From Anaerolineaceae bacterium (GTDB lineage Bacteria; Chloroflexota; Anaerolineae; Aggregatilineales; Phototrophicaceae): a stretch of DNA of 64,000 bases. The stretch spans positions 186,001 through 250,000 of the forward strand of contig JAPPOB010000005.1 in the NCBI GenBank assembly GCA_028818375.1, read 5' to 3'. Below the pieces are notes generated by a model. That model made no database searches. It had not been told where the DNA came from and saw only the letters and a list, made by a program, of their open reading frames with translations. Both the position numbers and the translations under genes were made by a program. Positions 55,842 to 64,000 of this stretch are shown one piece after another. Every line of letters begins with the position of its first letter. Position 1 is the stretch's first letter.

Positions 55842-56852
55842 TCAGGGGGCAGACGCCATCTGCGCCTCGTCCTCGTACAGGTAGCAGGCTGCCTCATGTC
55901 CCCGGCCATCGATGTCGTAGAGGGGTGGCAGCGCTTCCAGGCAACGGTCCATGCGCTGCGGGCAGCGCGGATAGAAACGGCAACCCGTCGACGTCGCCGA
56001 GCGCAAGACTTCCTCGTCGGGCAGCTCGATCTCGGTATCCCACTTCTCAGCGGGGTCCGGCGCCGGCACGGAATCAACCAGCAACTGCACGTAGGGGTGC
56101 TGCGGTCTGTCGATGACCTGCACTGTTGTGCCCGTCTCGGCCACAGAGCCCTGATAAAGGATATTGATGCGATCGCCCACCTGATAGGCAGTGCTCAGAT
56201 CGTGCGTGATGTACAGGAAGGAGACGCCCAGTTCGTCGCGCAGGCCCAGCATGGCCTCCAGAATGGCTGCGCGCAGCGAGGCATCCACCATGGAGACCGG
56301 CTCGTCGGCGACGATCACCTCCGGCTTGATGAGGTAGACGCGCGCCATCATGATGCGCTGACGCTGGCCGCCGCTCAACTGATGCGGGTACTTGCGCAAC
56401 ACGTCCACGCCGTGGAGGCCAACGACGTTCAGCGCTTCCTCGATCATGTCTCGCATCTGGCTTTCGCTCTCCGCCAGTTTGAAATGGCGAATGACCGTGT
56501 GGAAGACGTGTTCGATGCGGTAGAAGGGATTGTAGACCCCGAAGGGGTCCTGAAAGACCGCCTGCACGTTTCGTCGGTAATGCAGCAGCTGGCGCCGGTT
56601 CATCGTCGCCAGGTCCTGGCCATGAAAGAGAATCTGGCCGGACGTCAGGGGCGTGAACCCCAGCACGACGTTGGCCAGGGTCGTCTTGCCGCTGCCGCTT
56701 TCGCCGGCGATCGTGGTGATGCTGGCCGGCTGCTTCTCGATCGTCAGGCTGTAGTCCTGCAGCGCGACGACTTCCTTTTTGGGGCTCAGGAAACCGCCGG
56801 ACGTGCGGTAGACCTTGGTGGCATTGCGGATTTCCAGCACGGGCGGCGCCAT
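55842..56852 (-). CDS. Dpp/Opp-type ABC transporter ATP-binding protein (DppF-like)
   Basis: 336 aa. Walker A GESGSGKTT near residue 50, signature LSGGQRQRIMMAR near 162, Walker B VIVADEPVSMVDASL near 183 and the switch His in YITHDLS. The C-terminal oligopeptide/HPY extension has a CRFYPRCPQRMDRC cysteine cluster typical of Opp/Dpp ATPases. It works with the 56942 product as the heterodimeric motor. GGGAGC precedes the ATG. The next gene starts only 8 bp downstream at a TTG. Confidence 0.93.
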   Translation of the reverse strand: MAPPVLEIRNATKVYRTSGGFLSPKKEVVALQDYSLTIEKQPASITTIAGESGSGKTTLANVVLGFTPLTSGQILFHGQDLATMNRRQLLHYRRNVQAVFQDPFGVYNPFYRIEHVFHTVIRHFKLAESESQMRDMIEEALNVVGLHGVDVLRKYPHQLSGGQRQRIMMARVYLIKPEVIVADEPVSMVDASLRAAILEAMLGLRDELGVSFLYITHDLSTAYQVGDRINILYQGSVAETGTTVQVIDRPQHPYVQLLVDSVPAPDPAEKWDTEIELPDEEVLRSATSTGCRFYPRCPQRMDRCLEALPPLYDIDGRGHEAACYLYEDEAQMASAP

Positions 56853-56941
56853 GGTTCAGCTCCCTTTCACTTCAGCGCGAGCTTGCCCTCGCCGCTGCCG
56901 GATGCGCCCCTGCCTGAAGCGGGACCCCGGAGGTGAGTTCC

Positions 56942-57979
56942 TCACGACGCCGCCTCCAGTTTGGCGCCCTCGATCAGGCTGCCGTCATCGTTGTAGAGAT
57001 GGCAGGCCACCTCATGCCGCATCAACAGTTCCCGCAGGGGCGGGGCCTCGCTGCGGCAGCGCTCCATGACATGGGGGCAGCGCAACTGGAAGATACAGCC
57101 TGGCGGCGGGTTGCGCGGGTCATGCGTGATTCCCTCGGTAATCTTGAGCGGCTTGCGTTCCTTAAGCGAGGGGATTGACTCAATCAGCACCTGCGAATAG
57201 GGGTGCATGGGCTCGTCGAAGATGGTCTCCACCGGCGCCACCTCGACCAGCTTGCCCGCGTACATCACGGCGATGCGGTCCACCATCTGCGCCATCAGGC
57301 CCATGTCGTGGCCAATCATGATCATCGAGACGCCCAGCGCCTGCTTGACGCGCAACATCGTTTGCGCGACCACGCGCTGCACGACCACGTCCAGCGCGCT
57401 GGTGGATTCGTCAGCGATAACCACCGTGGGATGCAGGGCGATGCCCATGGCGATGCACACGCGCTGCTTCATGCCGCCGCTCAGTTCGTGCGGGAACATG
57501 TTGTAGACGCGCTGCGGCAGGCCCACCATGCGGAACAGTTCCAGCACCCGCTCGCGCAGGGCTTCCTTGTCCTGCTTGCCTTCGTGCGCCTCGATGGCGT
57601 CCGTGATCTGCCGGTGAACGCGCATCGTCGGGTTCAGCGAATTCATCGCGCCCTGCGGAATCAGAGCCAGCTTGGTCCAGCGGATCTGGCGAAAGCTGCT
57701 GTCGTTCATGTGCACCAGCTCGTCGCCATCCAGCGTGACGTCGCCTTCCACGATGCGGCCCGGCGGCTGCACCAGCTTGAGAATGCCGTAGGCGGCCGTC
57801 GACTTGCCGGAACCGGATTCGCCCACCAGGCCCAGGGTCTCGCCGTCGTAGAGGTCGAAGTCGATGCCGGCCACGGCGATGACGTCGCCGGTCGGCGTTT
57901 CGTAATGGACCCGTAAATTGCGGACTTCCAGCACCTTGCGCCGGCGACGCTGGACCTGCTCCGCGGGGATTTCGGCCAT
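56942..57979 (-). CDS. Dpp/Opp-type ABC transporter ATP-binding protein (DppD-like)
   Basis: 345 aa. Walker A GESGSGKST, signature LSGGMKQRVCIAM, Walker B VVIADESTSALD and the switch His in MIGHDMGLM. C-terminal CIFQLRCPHVMERC gives the family's cysteine cluster. Its Walker B contains DES rather than DEP. GGGAGAC precedes the ATG. It lies between the permease gene at 57999 and the second ATPase gene, with an 89-bp gap to the latter. Confidence 0.94.
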   Translation of the reverse strand: MAEIPAEQVQRRRRKVLEVRNLRVHYETPTGDVIAVAGIDFDLYDGETLGLVGESGSGKSTAAYGILKLVQPPGRIVEGDVTLDGDELVHMNDSSFRQIRWTKLALIPQGAMNSLNPTMRVHRQITDAIEAHEGKQDKEALRERVLELFRMVGLPQRVYNMFPHELSGGMKQRVCIAMGIALHPTVVIADESTSALDVVVQRVVAQTMLRVKQALGVSMIMIGHDMGLMAQMVDRIAVMYAGKLVEVAPVETIFDEPMHPYSQVLIESIPSLKERKPLKITEGITHDPRNPPPGCIFQLRCPHVMERCRSEAPPLRELLMRHEVACHLYNDDGSLIEGAKLEAAS

Positions 57980-57998
57980 GTCGTCTCCCGTCCGTCCG

Positions 57999-58937
57999 CT
58001 ATTGCCGCGTCGCCTTGCGCAGGCGCGGATTGGCGACCTCGTCGAGCCCCAGATTGATGAGCAGCAGGCCGATAAAAATTACGATCAGGATGATCGTTGG
58101 CAGGCCCCACCACCACCACATGTCGCGCAATATGCCAGAGTTGTCGATCGCGTTCTGGATGGTGCGCCCGAGGGTCGGCAGGCGCTGCGGCCCCAGCCCC
58201 AGAATCTCAAGGCCGACCGCCGCAAGAATCGAACCGGTCGTGTTGCCAATGAAGCTGGCCGCCAGGTAGGGCAGCAGGTTGGGCATCATTTCGCGGAACA
58301 TGATGCTGCTGGTCGGCACACCGCTGAGTTGCGCCATCTTGACGTAGCCGCTTTCGCGCATGCTCATCACCTGCGCCCGAATCAGGCGCGTCGGTTGCGG
58401 CCAGGCGAAGAGCGACAGCAAGACGGCCATCACCAGCAGGCTTTGCACCGGAATCAGGGACTGGATCACGATCAGCACCAGCAGACTGGGAATCGTGATC
58501 GTGATGTCCGCGCTGAGGCGGATGATGTCATCTGCCGTCCCGCCCAGAAAGCCGGAGGAAAAACCCAGAATGATGCCACCCAGCATGCCAAAGCCGGCCG
58601 CCACGAAACCCACCAGCAGCGAGTTGGGCGCGCCGACAATAATCAGCGACAGCATGTCGCGCCCGCTGTTGTCCGTCCCCAGCGGATGCAGGGGGTCGCC
58701 CCCCTCGCCGCGCATGTTTTCGAAGCCCACGGGCGGAAGATTCAGCGGCGACCGGCCCACGTAGGCCAGGTCGATGTCGCGCAGCATGGGGCCGAAGATG
58801 CCCATCAAAATGATGCTGCCGACCATCATGACGCCGACCACCAGCTTGATGTTAAGCCAGGGATTGTCGAAGCGATTCAGGCGCCCTGCCTTGCGGGGTG
58901 CGGCGAGCGATGCAGTTTGTCCCGTGGCGGCGCCCAT
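57999..58937 (-). CDS. Dpp/Opp-type ABC transporter permease (DppC-like)
   Basis: 312 aa with a cytoplasmic N-terminus, six hydrophobic segments and a large first external loop ending in HPLGTDNSGRDMLSLIIVGAPNSL, the DppC family hallmark. The EAA-type loop reads VMSMRESGYVKMAQLSGVPTS. GAGGGC precedes the ATG, one base after the DppB-like stop. It pairs with the 58939 product. Confidence 0.93.
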   Translation of the reverse strand: MGAATGQTASLAAPRKAGRLNRFDNPWLNIKLVVGVMMVGSIILMGIFGPMLRDIDLAYVGRSPLNLPPVGFENMRGEGGDPLHPLGTDNSGRDMLSLIIVGAPNSLLVGFVAAGFGMLGGIILGFSSGFLGGTADDIIRLSADITITIPSLLVLIVIQSLIPVQSLLVMAVLLSLFAWPQPTRLIRAQVMSMRESGYVKMAQLSGVPTSSIMFREMMPNLLPYLAASFIGNTTGSILAAVGLEILGLGPQRLPTLGRTIQNAIDNSGILRDMWWWWGLPTIILIVIFIGLLLINLGLDEVANPRLRKATRQ

Positions 58938-58938
58938 G

Positions 58939-59949
58939 TCAGTTGCCCTCCAGCGAAATGCGCGGATCGATGAGCGGGTAGATCAGGTCGATGACCAGCA
59001 CCGATACCGCGGTAAACAGGATGACGACGAAGGAGGTGCCCTGGATGGTGTTGTAGTCCTGGTTGCGGATCGACGTGTAGATCAGGGTGCCGATACCGCG
59101 GTAGGAGAAAATCGCCTCCACCAGAATCTGCCCGGCCACCAGCGTCCGCAGGGCGATCGCCAGGGCCGTCACCTGGGGCAGGATGGCGTTGCGCACCTGG
59201 TAGCGATACAGCACGTAAAAGGGCGGCAGACCCTTGGCGTCGGCCAGAGTCATGTAGTCCTCACCCTCCGTGGTCACCATCATGCCGCGCATGCCCAGGG
59301 TCCAGAAGCCGAAGGACACGATCACCAGCGAGGCCACCGGCAGGATGCCATGGTGAATCAGGCTGGAGATGAACTCGATGGTGAAGGAGGGTTGCATGCC
59401 GCGGCCAAAAGGCCCGGAAATGGGAAAGAGTTTCATGCGAAAGGCGAAGACGAAGATGAACACCAGCCCCGCCAGCACCGACGGCAGGGAGGTGAAGATC
59501 ATCGTCATCGGGATGAAGGCCTTCAACGGGCCGGGCGTCCGCCGCCAGGCCAGCAGCGCGCCGAAAAGGTTGCCGATGAAGAAAATCAACGGCAGCGTCA
59601 CCAGACCCAGGCCGATGGACCAGGGCAACGCCCGTGCGATCAGTTCGTTCACCTGCGCCGGAAAGGCGATCAGCGAGGGGCCAAAATTGAAAGTCAGCAG
59701 GTTGCCCAGAAACTTGACGTACTGGACGGGGATCGGATCATTGAGGCCGAAATATTCTTTCCAGCCCTCAATGATGGCGTCCTGATTTTCCACGACGCCC
59801 ATGCTGGCCGACGCCTGGGCCACCATCGCCGAGATGGGATCGCCCGGCGCCAGGCGCGCCACCAGAAAAATAATCGTTATGGATACCCAGACCGTCAGCA
59901 AAAAGATGACGACACGCCGAATGATGTAGTTGAGTGTCAGGCCGCCCAT
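58939..59949 (-). CDS. Dpp/Opp-type ABC transporter permease (DppB-like)
   Basis: 336 aa. N-terminal IIRRVVIFLLTVWVSITIIFLVARLAPGDP is the DppB/OppB signature, followed by six hydrophobic segments and the late YTSIRNQDYNTIQGTSFVVILFTAVSVLVIDLIYPLIDPR. GGGAGG precedes the ATG. It follows the binding-protein gene across a 135-bp gap containing two hairpins. Confidence 0.94.
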   Translation of the reverse strand: MGGLTLNYIIRRVVIFLLTVWVSITIIFLVARLAPGDPISAMVAQASASMGVVENQDAIIEGWKEYFGLNDPIPVQYVKFLGNLLTFNFGPSLIAFPAQVNELIARALPWSIGLGLVTLPLIFFIGNLFGALLAWRRTPGPLKAFIPMTMIFTSLPSVLAGLVFIFVFAFRMKLFPISGPFGRGMQPSFTIEFISSLIHHGILPVASLVIVSFGFWTLGMRGMMVTTEGEDYMTLADAKGLPPFYVLYRYQVRNAILPQVTALAIALRTLVAGQILVEAIFSYRGIGTLIYTSIRNQDYNTIQGTSFVVILFTAVSVLVIDLIYPLIDPRISLEGN

Positions 59950-59984
59950 GTTGGCCTCCCTGCGCCCGAGTCTTCCCTGTGGCG

Positions 59985-60010
59985 GATCGGGGCGCCAGCG
60001 CGCCCCGATC
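59985..60010 (-). terminator. Hairpin between the peptide-binding protein and permease genes
   Basis: GATCGGGGCGC and GCGCCCCGATC form a perfect 11-bp stem with a 4-nt loop, 75-100 nt after the binding-protein stop on the transcribed strand and 36 nt before the permease start. It parallels the hairpins at 9187-9214 and 47847-47883. Confidence 0.6.
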
Positions 60011-60051
60011 GCCTGGCCCGGGAAAGGGCTGCGCGCCGGTTGGCGCTCACC

Positions 60052-60064
60052 CTCTCCCGGAGAG
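60052..60064 (-). repeat. Short CTCTCC/GGAGAG hairpin after the peptide-binding protein gene
   Basis: A compact 6-bp inverted repeat with a single-base centre, about 21 nt after the stop of the binding-protein gene. The surrounding CACCCTCTCCCGGAGAG resembles the core of repeat family A. Confidence 0.4.
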
Positions 60065-60084
60065 ATTATCGCAAATCAGCCGAA

Positions 60085-61872
60085 TTACGAACCGGCCTTG
60101 CGCAGATTCTGGATGATCTGGTGCGTGGAATGCCACCAGGTCGCCGGATGGTTGAAGTTGTTCTCGGCCGTCGGCCAGCCTTCCCAGTAGGTGGTGTTGA
60201 AGGGGATCAGCTTCTTGGCCTGGGTGATCGGCAGCGAGACCAGCTCGTTGTACCAGATCTCGTAGGCTTCCTCGAAGAGCGGCAGGATCGCCGGATCACC
60301 GAGCGGCAGCACGCCGATCTGGTCCACCAGCTCACTGTAGCGGGCGTTGCCCTCACCCTGCCAGCGGTTCAGGAGGTTGTTGCCGACCACGCGCTCGCCA
60401 ACCGGCGCGTACCACTTGCCGTTGTCGCGGTCCATGGAAGCCCAGGGCTCATTGACGCTGCCGCACTGGTCCCAGTCACCGGTGGCCTCGAAGTTGCCGA
60501 GGGCCTTGTTGTCGTTCCAGCTGCCACCGGCCACGTTGGTCTGGGTGGCGGCGATGCCGGCGGCACGCCACTGTTCAACGACGTTCTCGGCAATACGGCG
60601 CTTCTCGATGAAGCCCTCATGCGTCTGGATGTCGATCGCCAGCTCCTGGCCATCCTTCTCGTAGATGCCGGCGTCGTTCATGGTGTAACCGGCGCCTTCG
60701 ATGAGCGCCTGGGCGGCGGCCACGTCAGCGTCGAAGTTCATGGTCATACCCAGCTCGGCGAGTCGGTTGATGTACGGGTCGATGATGCCGCCGTACTCAA
60801 CGAACATGCTCTGCGAGGGGATGGTCGTACCTTCGTAGGCGATGCGCACGACGTCGTTGCGGCTGGTGGCGTGGTTCAACGCCCAGCGCATGTCGGCGCT
60901 GCCCCAGGGCTCGACGGCGTGGTTGACGGAGATGCGGCGCGGGCAGGGATCCAGCCATGCGAAGGGCATGCCGGCCTGCCAGGCGATCACCTTGTCGTTC
61001 TGGTTCTGGATGGCCTCGAAAGCGCCAAGGGTGATGTCCATCACGCTGTCCAGCTCGTTGTTGATCGTCAGCAGCGAGCGGATGTCGTCGTTGCCGGTCT
61101 GCACCCAGATCAGGCGCTGCGGCTGCGGCAGCGGGAAGGTGCCGGTCGCGGCGCCCCACCAGTTGTCGTCACGGTCGTAGACGAATTCGTTCTCGCTGGC
61201 GCTGACCATCTTGTAGGGGCCGCTGCCCAGCGGGTAACCCTTCTCAAGGTCAAAGTTGGAGAACTCGTAGACGTTCTCGACCATGCTCCAGATGTGCTCG
61301 GGCACCACCTGGAAGCTGCCGCCGATGCGCACCGAGAAGAAGTCCAGCTGGAAGCGCGGGTTGGGACGGTTCAGGGTGACCTGCGCCGTCAGATCATCGA
61401 TCTTCTCAACGCCCGAGACCCAGTCCTGGAAAGCGCCGGCGCGATACAGGCGGGCGGTCTCGTCGTCCAGCAGCATCTGCAGCGTGAAGACGAAGTCATC
61501 GGCCGTGACGGCCTCGCCGTCCTGCCAGTAGGCGCCGTCGCGCAGCGTCAGCGTCCACACGGTCTGGCTCTCATCCGCCACGAAGCTCTCACCCAGCCAG
61601 GGCTGGATGACGCCGGTCTCGTAGTTCAGGATAAAGAGCGGCTCGTAGACCGACTGGCCGGTACCGGTGTTACCGCCGGCCGCGCCGAGGCTGTGGCCGA
61701 AGAAGATGTTGTGGTTGAAGGGGTTCGGGTTGGTCGGGTTACTGCCGTCCACATCGAAGATCACGGTGTCCTCACGCGGGACCTCCATCATCTGCGCGGA
61801 GACCATGCTGACGGTCAGGGTGACCAGCAGCGCCACGGTCAGCAGCAGCAAAAGTGCGCGATTGATTCTCAT
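60085..61872 (-). CDS. Dpp/Opp-type ABC transporter substrate-binding protein (SBP family 5)
   Basis: 595 aa from ATG 61872 with AGGA upstream; an in-frame extension to 61947 is rejected. The signal peptide is RALLLLLTVALLVTLTVSMVSA. The mature part follows family 5: YEPLFILNYETGVIQPWLGESF, WTLTLRDGAYWQDGEAVTADDFVFTL near residue 120, and a late QIGVLPLGDPAILPLFEEAYEIWYNEL. Family 5 proteins bind peptides, but many bind oligosaccharides or nickel, so the ligand is open. First gene of the transporter operon, just downstream of a GntR-type regulator gene on the same strand. Confidence 0.93.
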   Translation of the reverse strand: MRINRALLLLLTVALLVTLTVSMVSAQMMEVPREDTVIFDVDGSNPTNPNPFNHNIFFGHSLGAAGGNTGTGQSVYEPLFILNYETGVIQPWLGESFVADESQTVWTLTLRDGAYWQDGEAVTADDFVFTLQMLLDDETARLYRAGAFQDWVSGVEKIDDLTAQVTLNRPNPRFQLDFFSVRIGGSFQVVPEHIWSMVENVYEFSNFDLEKGYPLGSGPYKMVSASENEFVYDRDDNWWGAATGTFPLPQPQRLIWVQTGNDDIRSLLTINNELDSVMDITLGAFEAIQNQNDKVIAWQAGMPFAWLDPCPRRISVNHAVEPWGSADMRWALNHATSRNDVVRIAYEGTTIPSQSMFVEYGGIIDPYINRLAELGMTMNFDADVAAAQALIEGAGYTMNDAGIYEKDGQELAIDIQTHEGFIEKRRIAENVVEQWRAAGIAATQTNVAGGSWNDNKALGNFEATGDWDQCGSVNEPWASMDRDNGKWYAPVGERVVGNNLLNRWQGEGNARYSELVDQIGVLPLGDPAILPLFEEAYEIWYNELVSLPITQAKKLIPFNTTYWEGWPTAENNFNHPATWWHSTHQIIQNLRKAGS

Positions 61873-61949
61873 GATGTTTCCTGCTCCTCTGTCATGTCTG
61901 ACGAAATCATGAATCCGGTCGTTGTTCGGCGTTGCACCTCCCGACAATC

Positions 61950-63122
61950 CTAAACAGGTCGTTTATTCAGATCGTGACGATCTGCGAGTCTGGCAGTGGT
62001 TGCGCGTTCATGTAGCGTGACCGGGATGCGCAGCGTGCGCGGCGCCACGCTGATGCCGTCCATGCGTTCCAGCAGCAACTCGAAGGAACTGCGGCCGATT
62101 GTCTGAAAGTCCTGCGCCACTGTCGTCAGCGGTGTCTCCATCAGGGCGCTGAATTCGACGTTGTCGAAACCCACAACGGAAAGGTCGCAGGGCACCTGGA
62201 TTTGCAGCGCCTGCGCCGCCCGCAGGACAAGCAGGGCCAACAGGTCGTTGATGGCGAAAACCGCCGTCGGTCGCTCTTCCGCAAGGCGCTCCATCAGATA
62301 TCGCATGGGCGGGCTGGCCGGGTCGTTGCCAAAATGCAGCGCGCGCTCGGTCGAGAGTTCGACCCTGGTGGGCATCACCCACACCATTCCCTCCCCGGCG
62401 CTGGCCGCCTGCAGGGCATCCCGGTAACCTTGGATGCGCTCGGCCACCGTCGTCAGCCCGGCCATTTCATGGGTCACGCACACGATGCGCCGGTGCCCCA
62501 GAGCCAGCAGGTGAGCCAGCGCCAGGGAAGCGCCGCCATAGTTGTCGCTGGTGACGACGTCGCCCGTCAGAGCCGGCGAGTCACGGTCCATGAGCACCAG
62601 TGGCGGCAGGCTGACGTCGTCAAGGGTCGGGCCTGCGCCCTCGTCGCGGGCATTGACGCAGGACCAGAGCAGCGCGCCGCTGAACTGTTGCGCCGAAAGC
62701 TGGCCAAGAACGCGCCGTTGCTCGCGACAACTTCCACGGGTGTTGTAAAAAACGACGTGGCAATCATTGCTGCTCGCCGCCGCTTCAACCCCTTTCAGCA
62801 ACTCCCATTCGCGTTCGCTTTCAAAGTCGCTGATGACAAAGGCCACGAGCCGTTTCTGGCGGTTTTCCGGCGCGGGTTCGGCCACAAAGGTGCCGCGCCC
62901 TGGAATGCGCTCAATCAACCCCTCGTGGCGCGCGTCACTGTAGGCCTGCCGCACCGTGCTGCGGCTGATGTTCAGATGGCGATGCAACTGGTTCTCGGAA
63001 GGGAGGCGGGCGCCCGGTTTCCATTGCCCGGAGAAAACGAGATTTCGCAACTGCCGCTGCAACTGGGTGTGCAAGGGCACAAAACTGTCGTGGTCGACAT
63101 GAAGGTCGTCAAAACCGGCCAT
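61950..63122 (-). CDS. AraR-like transcriptional regulator: GntR winged helix plus LacI-type sugar sensor
   Basis: 390 aa. Residues 15-80 are a GntR winged helix (LPSENQLHRHLNISRSTVRQAYSDARHEGLIERIPGRGTF, with an SRSTVRQAY recognition helix). Residues 90-380 are a LacI/periplasmic-binding-like sensor (VAFVISDFESEREWELLKGVEAAA, LVLMDRDSPALTGDVVTSDNYGGASLALAHLLALGHRRIVCV, VFAINDLLALLVLRAAQAL, VVGFDNVEFS). This AraR-type combination normally represses sugar operons until a sugar binds. Its stop lies 77 bp before the transporter start, so it likely controls that operon and itself. A palindromic candidate operator lies just upstream. Confidence 0.92.
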   Translation of the reverse strand: MAGFDDLHVDHDSFVPLHTQLQRQLRNLVFSGQWKPGARLPSENQLHRHLNISRSTVRQAYSDARHEGLIERIPGRGTFVAEPAPENRQKRLVAFVISDFESEREWELLKGVEAAASSNDCHVVFYNTRGSCREQRRVLGQLSAQQFSGALLWSCVNARDEGAGPTLDDVSLPPLVLMDRDSPALTGDVVTSDNYGGASLALAHLLALGHRRIVCVTHEMAGLTTVAERIQGYRDALQAASAGEGMVWVMPTRVELSTERALHFGNDPASPPMRYLMERLAEERPTAVFAINDLLALLVLRAAQALQIQVPCDLSVVGFDNVEFSALMETPLTTVAQDFQTIGRSSFELLLERMDGISVAPRTLRIPVTLHERATTARLADRHDLNKRPV

Positions 63123-63155
63123 TAATACCCGTCACGTCAAGAATAACTGTATCAA

Positions 63156-63169
63156 CCTGTAGGTACAGG
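63156..63169. promoter_or_regulatory. Candidate operator palindrome upstream of the GntR/LacI regulator
   Basis: CCTGTA-GG-TACAGG, a perfect 6-bp inverted repeat with a 2-bp centre, 34-47 bp upstream of the regulator start. Its TGTA-N2-TACA core matches the form expected for AraR-like GntR helices, suggesting autoregulation. It lies in the 190-bp gap between the regulator and the RraA-family gene (63123-63312). Confidence 0.5.
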
Positions 63170-63312
63170 ACAGATTAACCGGCGAGACAGGGACATGCAA
63201 GGGTAAATCCAGGTAGAGGCAAGGCCCCAACACTCTCCTGCCTTGTGATTACTGTGGCACGGCCTGCGCGCCGGAGAGCGGCGCGCAAGGGCGGAAAGGG
63301 GGCGGGAAAGCC

Positions 63313-64000
63313 TTATCCCGCCCGTCGCGTCACGCGCTGCTGCAACGCCGACTGCATGCGCCCCATTTCCTGGCGCGCCTCGGCGTACTGGTCAAGCGAA
63401 AGGTCATCCTGCGCCAGGGCGTCCAGCACGACCCGTTCGCAGTCCACAAACTCCTGGCCAATTTCTGCCGCCTCTACCGCAATTTCTTTCGGGATGCTGG
63501 TCACCCCGTTAAGGTCGCCGTGCAGCAGATCATTGGCATACACCGCCAGGCCGCCCACCTGCACCGGCGCGTGCAGCGCGCTCATGGTGATGTAGCCGTG
63601 CGAGCAGTTGACGCCGTCGGTAAACACCGGGAAGCCGATCTCGCGCACCTGGTCCAGGTCGCGCCCCGGCCCGCTGGAGATCAGCCCGACCGCGCCAAAC
63701 TTCTGGTAGCTGGTGCACATCACCTCGCCGAAGGTCGCCGCAAGGGGCGGGTCGTCCAGGTCCTGAAAGACCACGACGGCCGGGCCGTCCAGATCGCCGA
63801 AGGCGCGAATCTGGTCGTCCAGACCGGCGTAATCCGCACTCTTCTGGCGATGATCGTAACTGGTGCGGCAACTGATCGTGGAGGCGAAACCGACCATCGG
63901 TTTCATCTCTGGGAAGGCCGCCCGGATAGTGCGGTCCATGAAACCCTGGTTGCGGGGGCGGACTTCAAAGAGCTCGATGATGTTGCAGATCGTGGGCGTA
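63313..64000 (-). CDS. RraA/4-hydroxy-4-methyl-2-oxoglutarate aldolase-family protein (5' end off the window)
   Basis: The frame is open to the right edge: upstream of Met 63939 it reads CNIIELFEVRPRNQGFMD, typical of RraA-family N-termini, so the true start is beyond 64000 and this is a partial gene (at least 229 residues). Family features: VVFQDLDDPPLAATFGEVMCTSYQKFG, GLISSGPGRDLDQVREIGFPVF and DLLHGDLNGVTSIP with a Mg2+-binding Asp. Members are divalent-metal aldolases or decarboxylases acting on 2-keto acids such as 4-hydroxy-4-methyl-2-oxoglutarate; some regulate RNase E instead. Aldolase activity fits the catabolic context better. Confidence 0.85.
   Translation of the reverse strand, partial: TPTICNIIELFEVRPRNQGFMDRTIRAAFPEMKPMVGFASTISCRTSYDHRQKSADYAGLDDQIRAFGDLDGPAVVVFQDLDDPPLAATFGEVMCTSYQKFGAVGLISSGPGRDLDQVREIGFPVFTDGVNCSHGYITMSALHAPVQVGGLAVYANDLLHGDLNGVTSIPKEIAVEAAEIGQEFVDCERVVLDALAQDDLSLDQYAEARQEMGRMQSALQQRVTRRAG

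Noticed and set aside
58774..61953. 1059-codon plus-strand open frame opposite the Dpp operon
   Set aside because: It spans several minus-strand genes with clear transporter motifs and its own product is compositionally biased with no recognisable domain.

Overview
The window is a GC-rich, densely packed bacterial chromosome segment with about 50 protein genes. Many starts overlap the preceding stop as ATGA, no intergenic gap exceeds 300 bp, and I saw no tRNA, rRNA, CRISPR array, transposase or phage gene. The gene content (several phytanoyl-CoA dioxygenase-like enzymes, GHL6-type glycosidases, Ldh_2 dehydrogenases, 3-hydroxyisobutyrate dehydrogenase paralogues, sugar and peptide ABC transporters, TIR/NACHT proteins) resembles free-living or host-associated Chloroflexota such as Caldilineae/Anaerolineae. 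That assignment is inference from gene content; no marker gene was available.

Layout. 1-7.5 kb: a plus-strand catabolic operon (two GHL6 glycosidase paralogues, an Ldh_2 dehydrogenase, a fucose-isomerase-like protein, a PhyH dioxygenase). 7.7-13.1 kb: a sugar ABC transporter cassette with a GH39-like glycosidase, flanked on both sides by paralogous PhyH genes. 14-17.7 kb: a beta-propeller protein, an enolase-superfamily dehydratase and a secreted SH3 protein. 17.8-26.2 kb: a second Ldh_2, MurQ, PEP carboxylase, a malonyl-CoA-synthetase-like ligase, PdxA and a third PhyH. 26.3-31.5 kb: a two-gene operon encoding a TIR-NACHT-HEAT protein and a TIR-FGE-fold protein, the best candidate for an unusual immune or signalling system. 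31.6-37.5 kb: a MoeA-PBP fusion, tandem luciferase-like monooxygenases, an FAH-family enzyme and a nucleoside hydrolase. 37.6-39.4 kb: a NotI-family endonuclease with an adenine methylase, in visibly AT-richer DNA. 39.6-46.4 kb: sugar-acid enzymes, including three HIBADH paralogues and an amidohydrolase. 46.5-49.7 kb: a second sugar ABC transporter. 49.7-54.9 kb: a UDG-fold protein, an isomerase, two dehydrogenases and a sarcosine-oxidase-like enzyme. 54.9-63.1 kb: a Dpp/Opp-type transporter with an extra membrane protein and an AraR-like GntR/LacI regulator. The right edge carries a partial RraA-family gene.

Taken together, most of the window looks like a scavenging toolkit. Three transporter systems import oligosaccharides or peptides, secreted or cytosolic glycosidases release sugars, and many isomerases, dehydrogenases, dehydratases and hydrolases channel sugars and sugar acids to central metabolism. 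The TIR pair and the restriction-modification pair form two separate defence-type loci. At all three binding-protein/permease junctions a strong RNA hairpin follows the binding-protein gene, and two families of palindromic intergenic repeats are scattered through the window.
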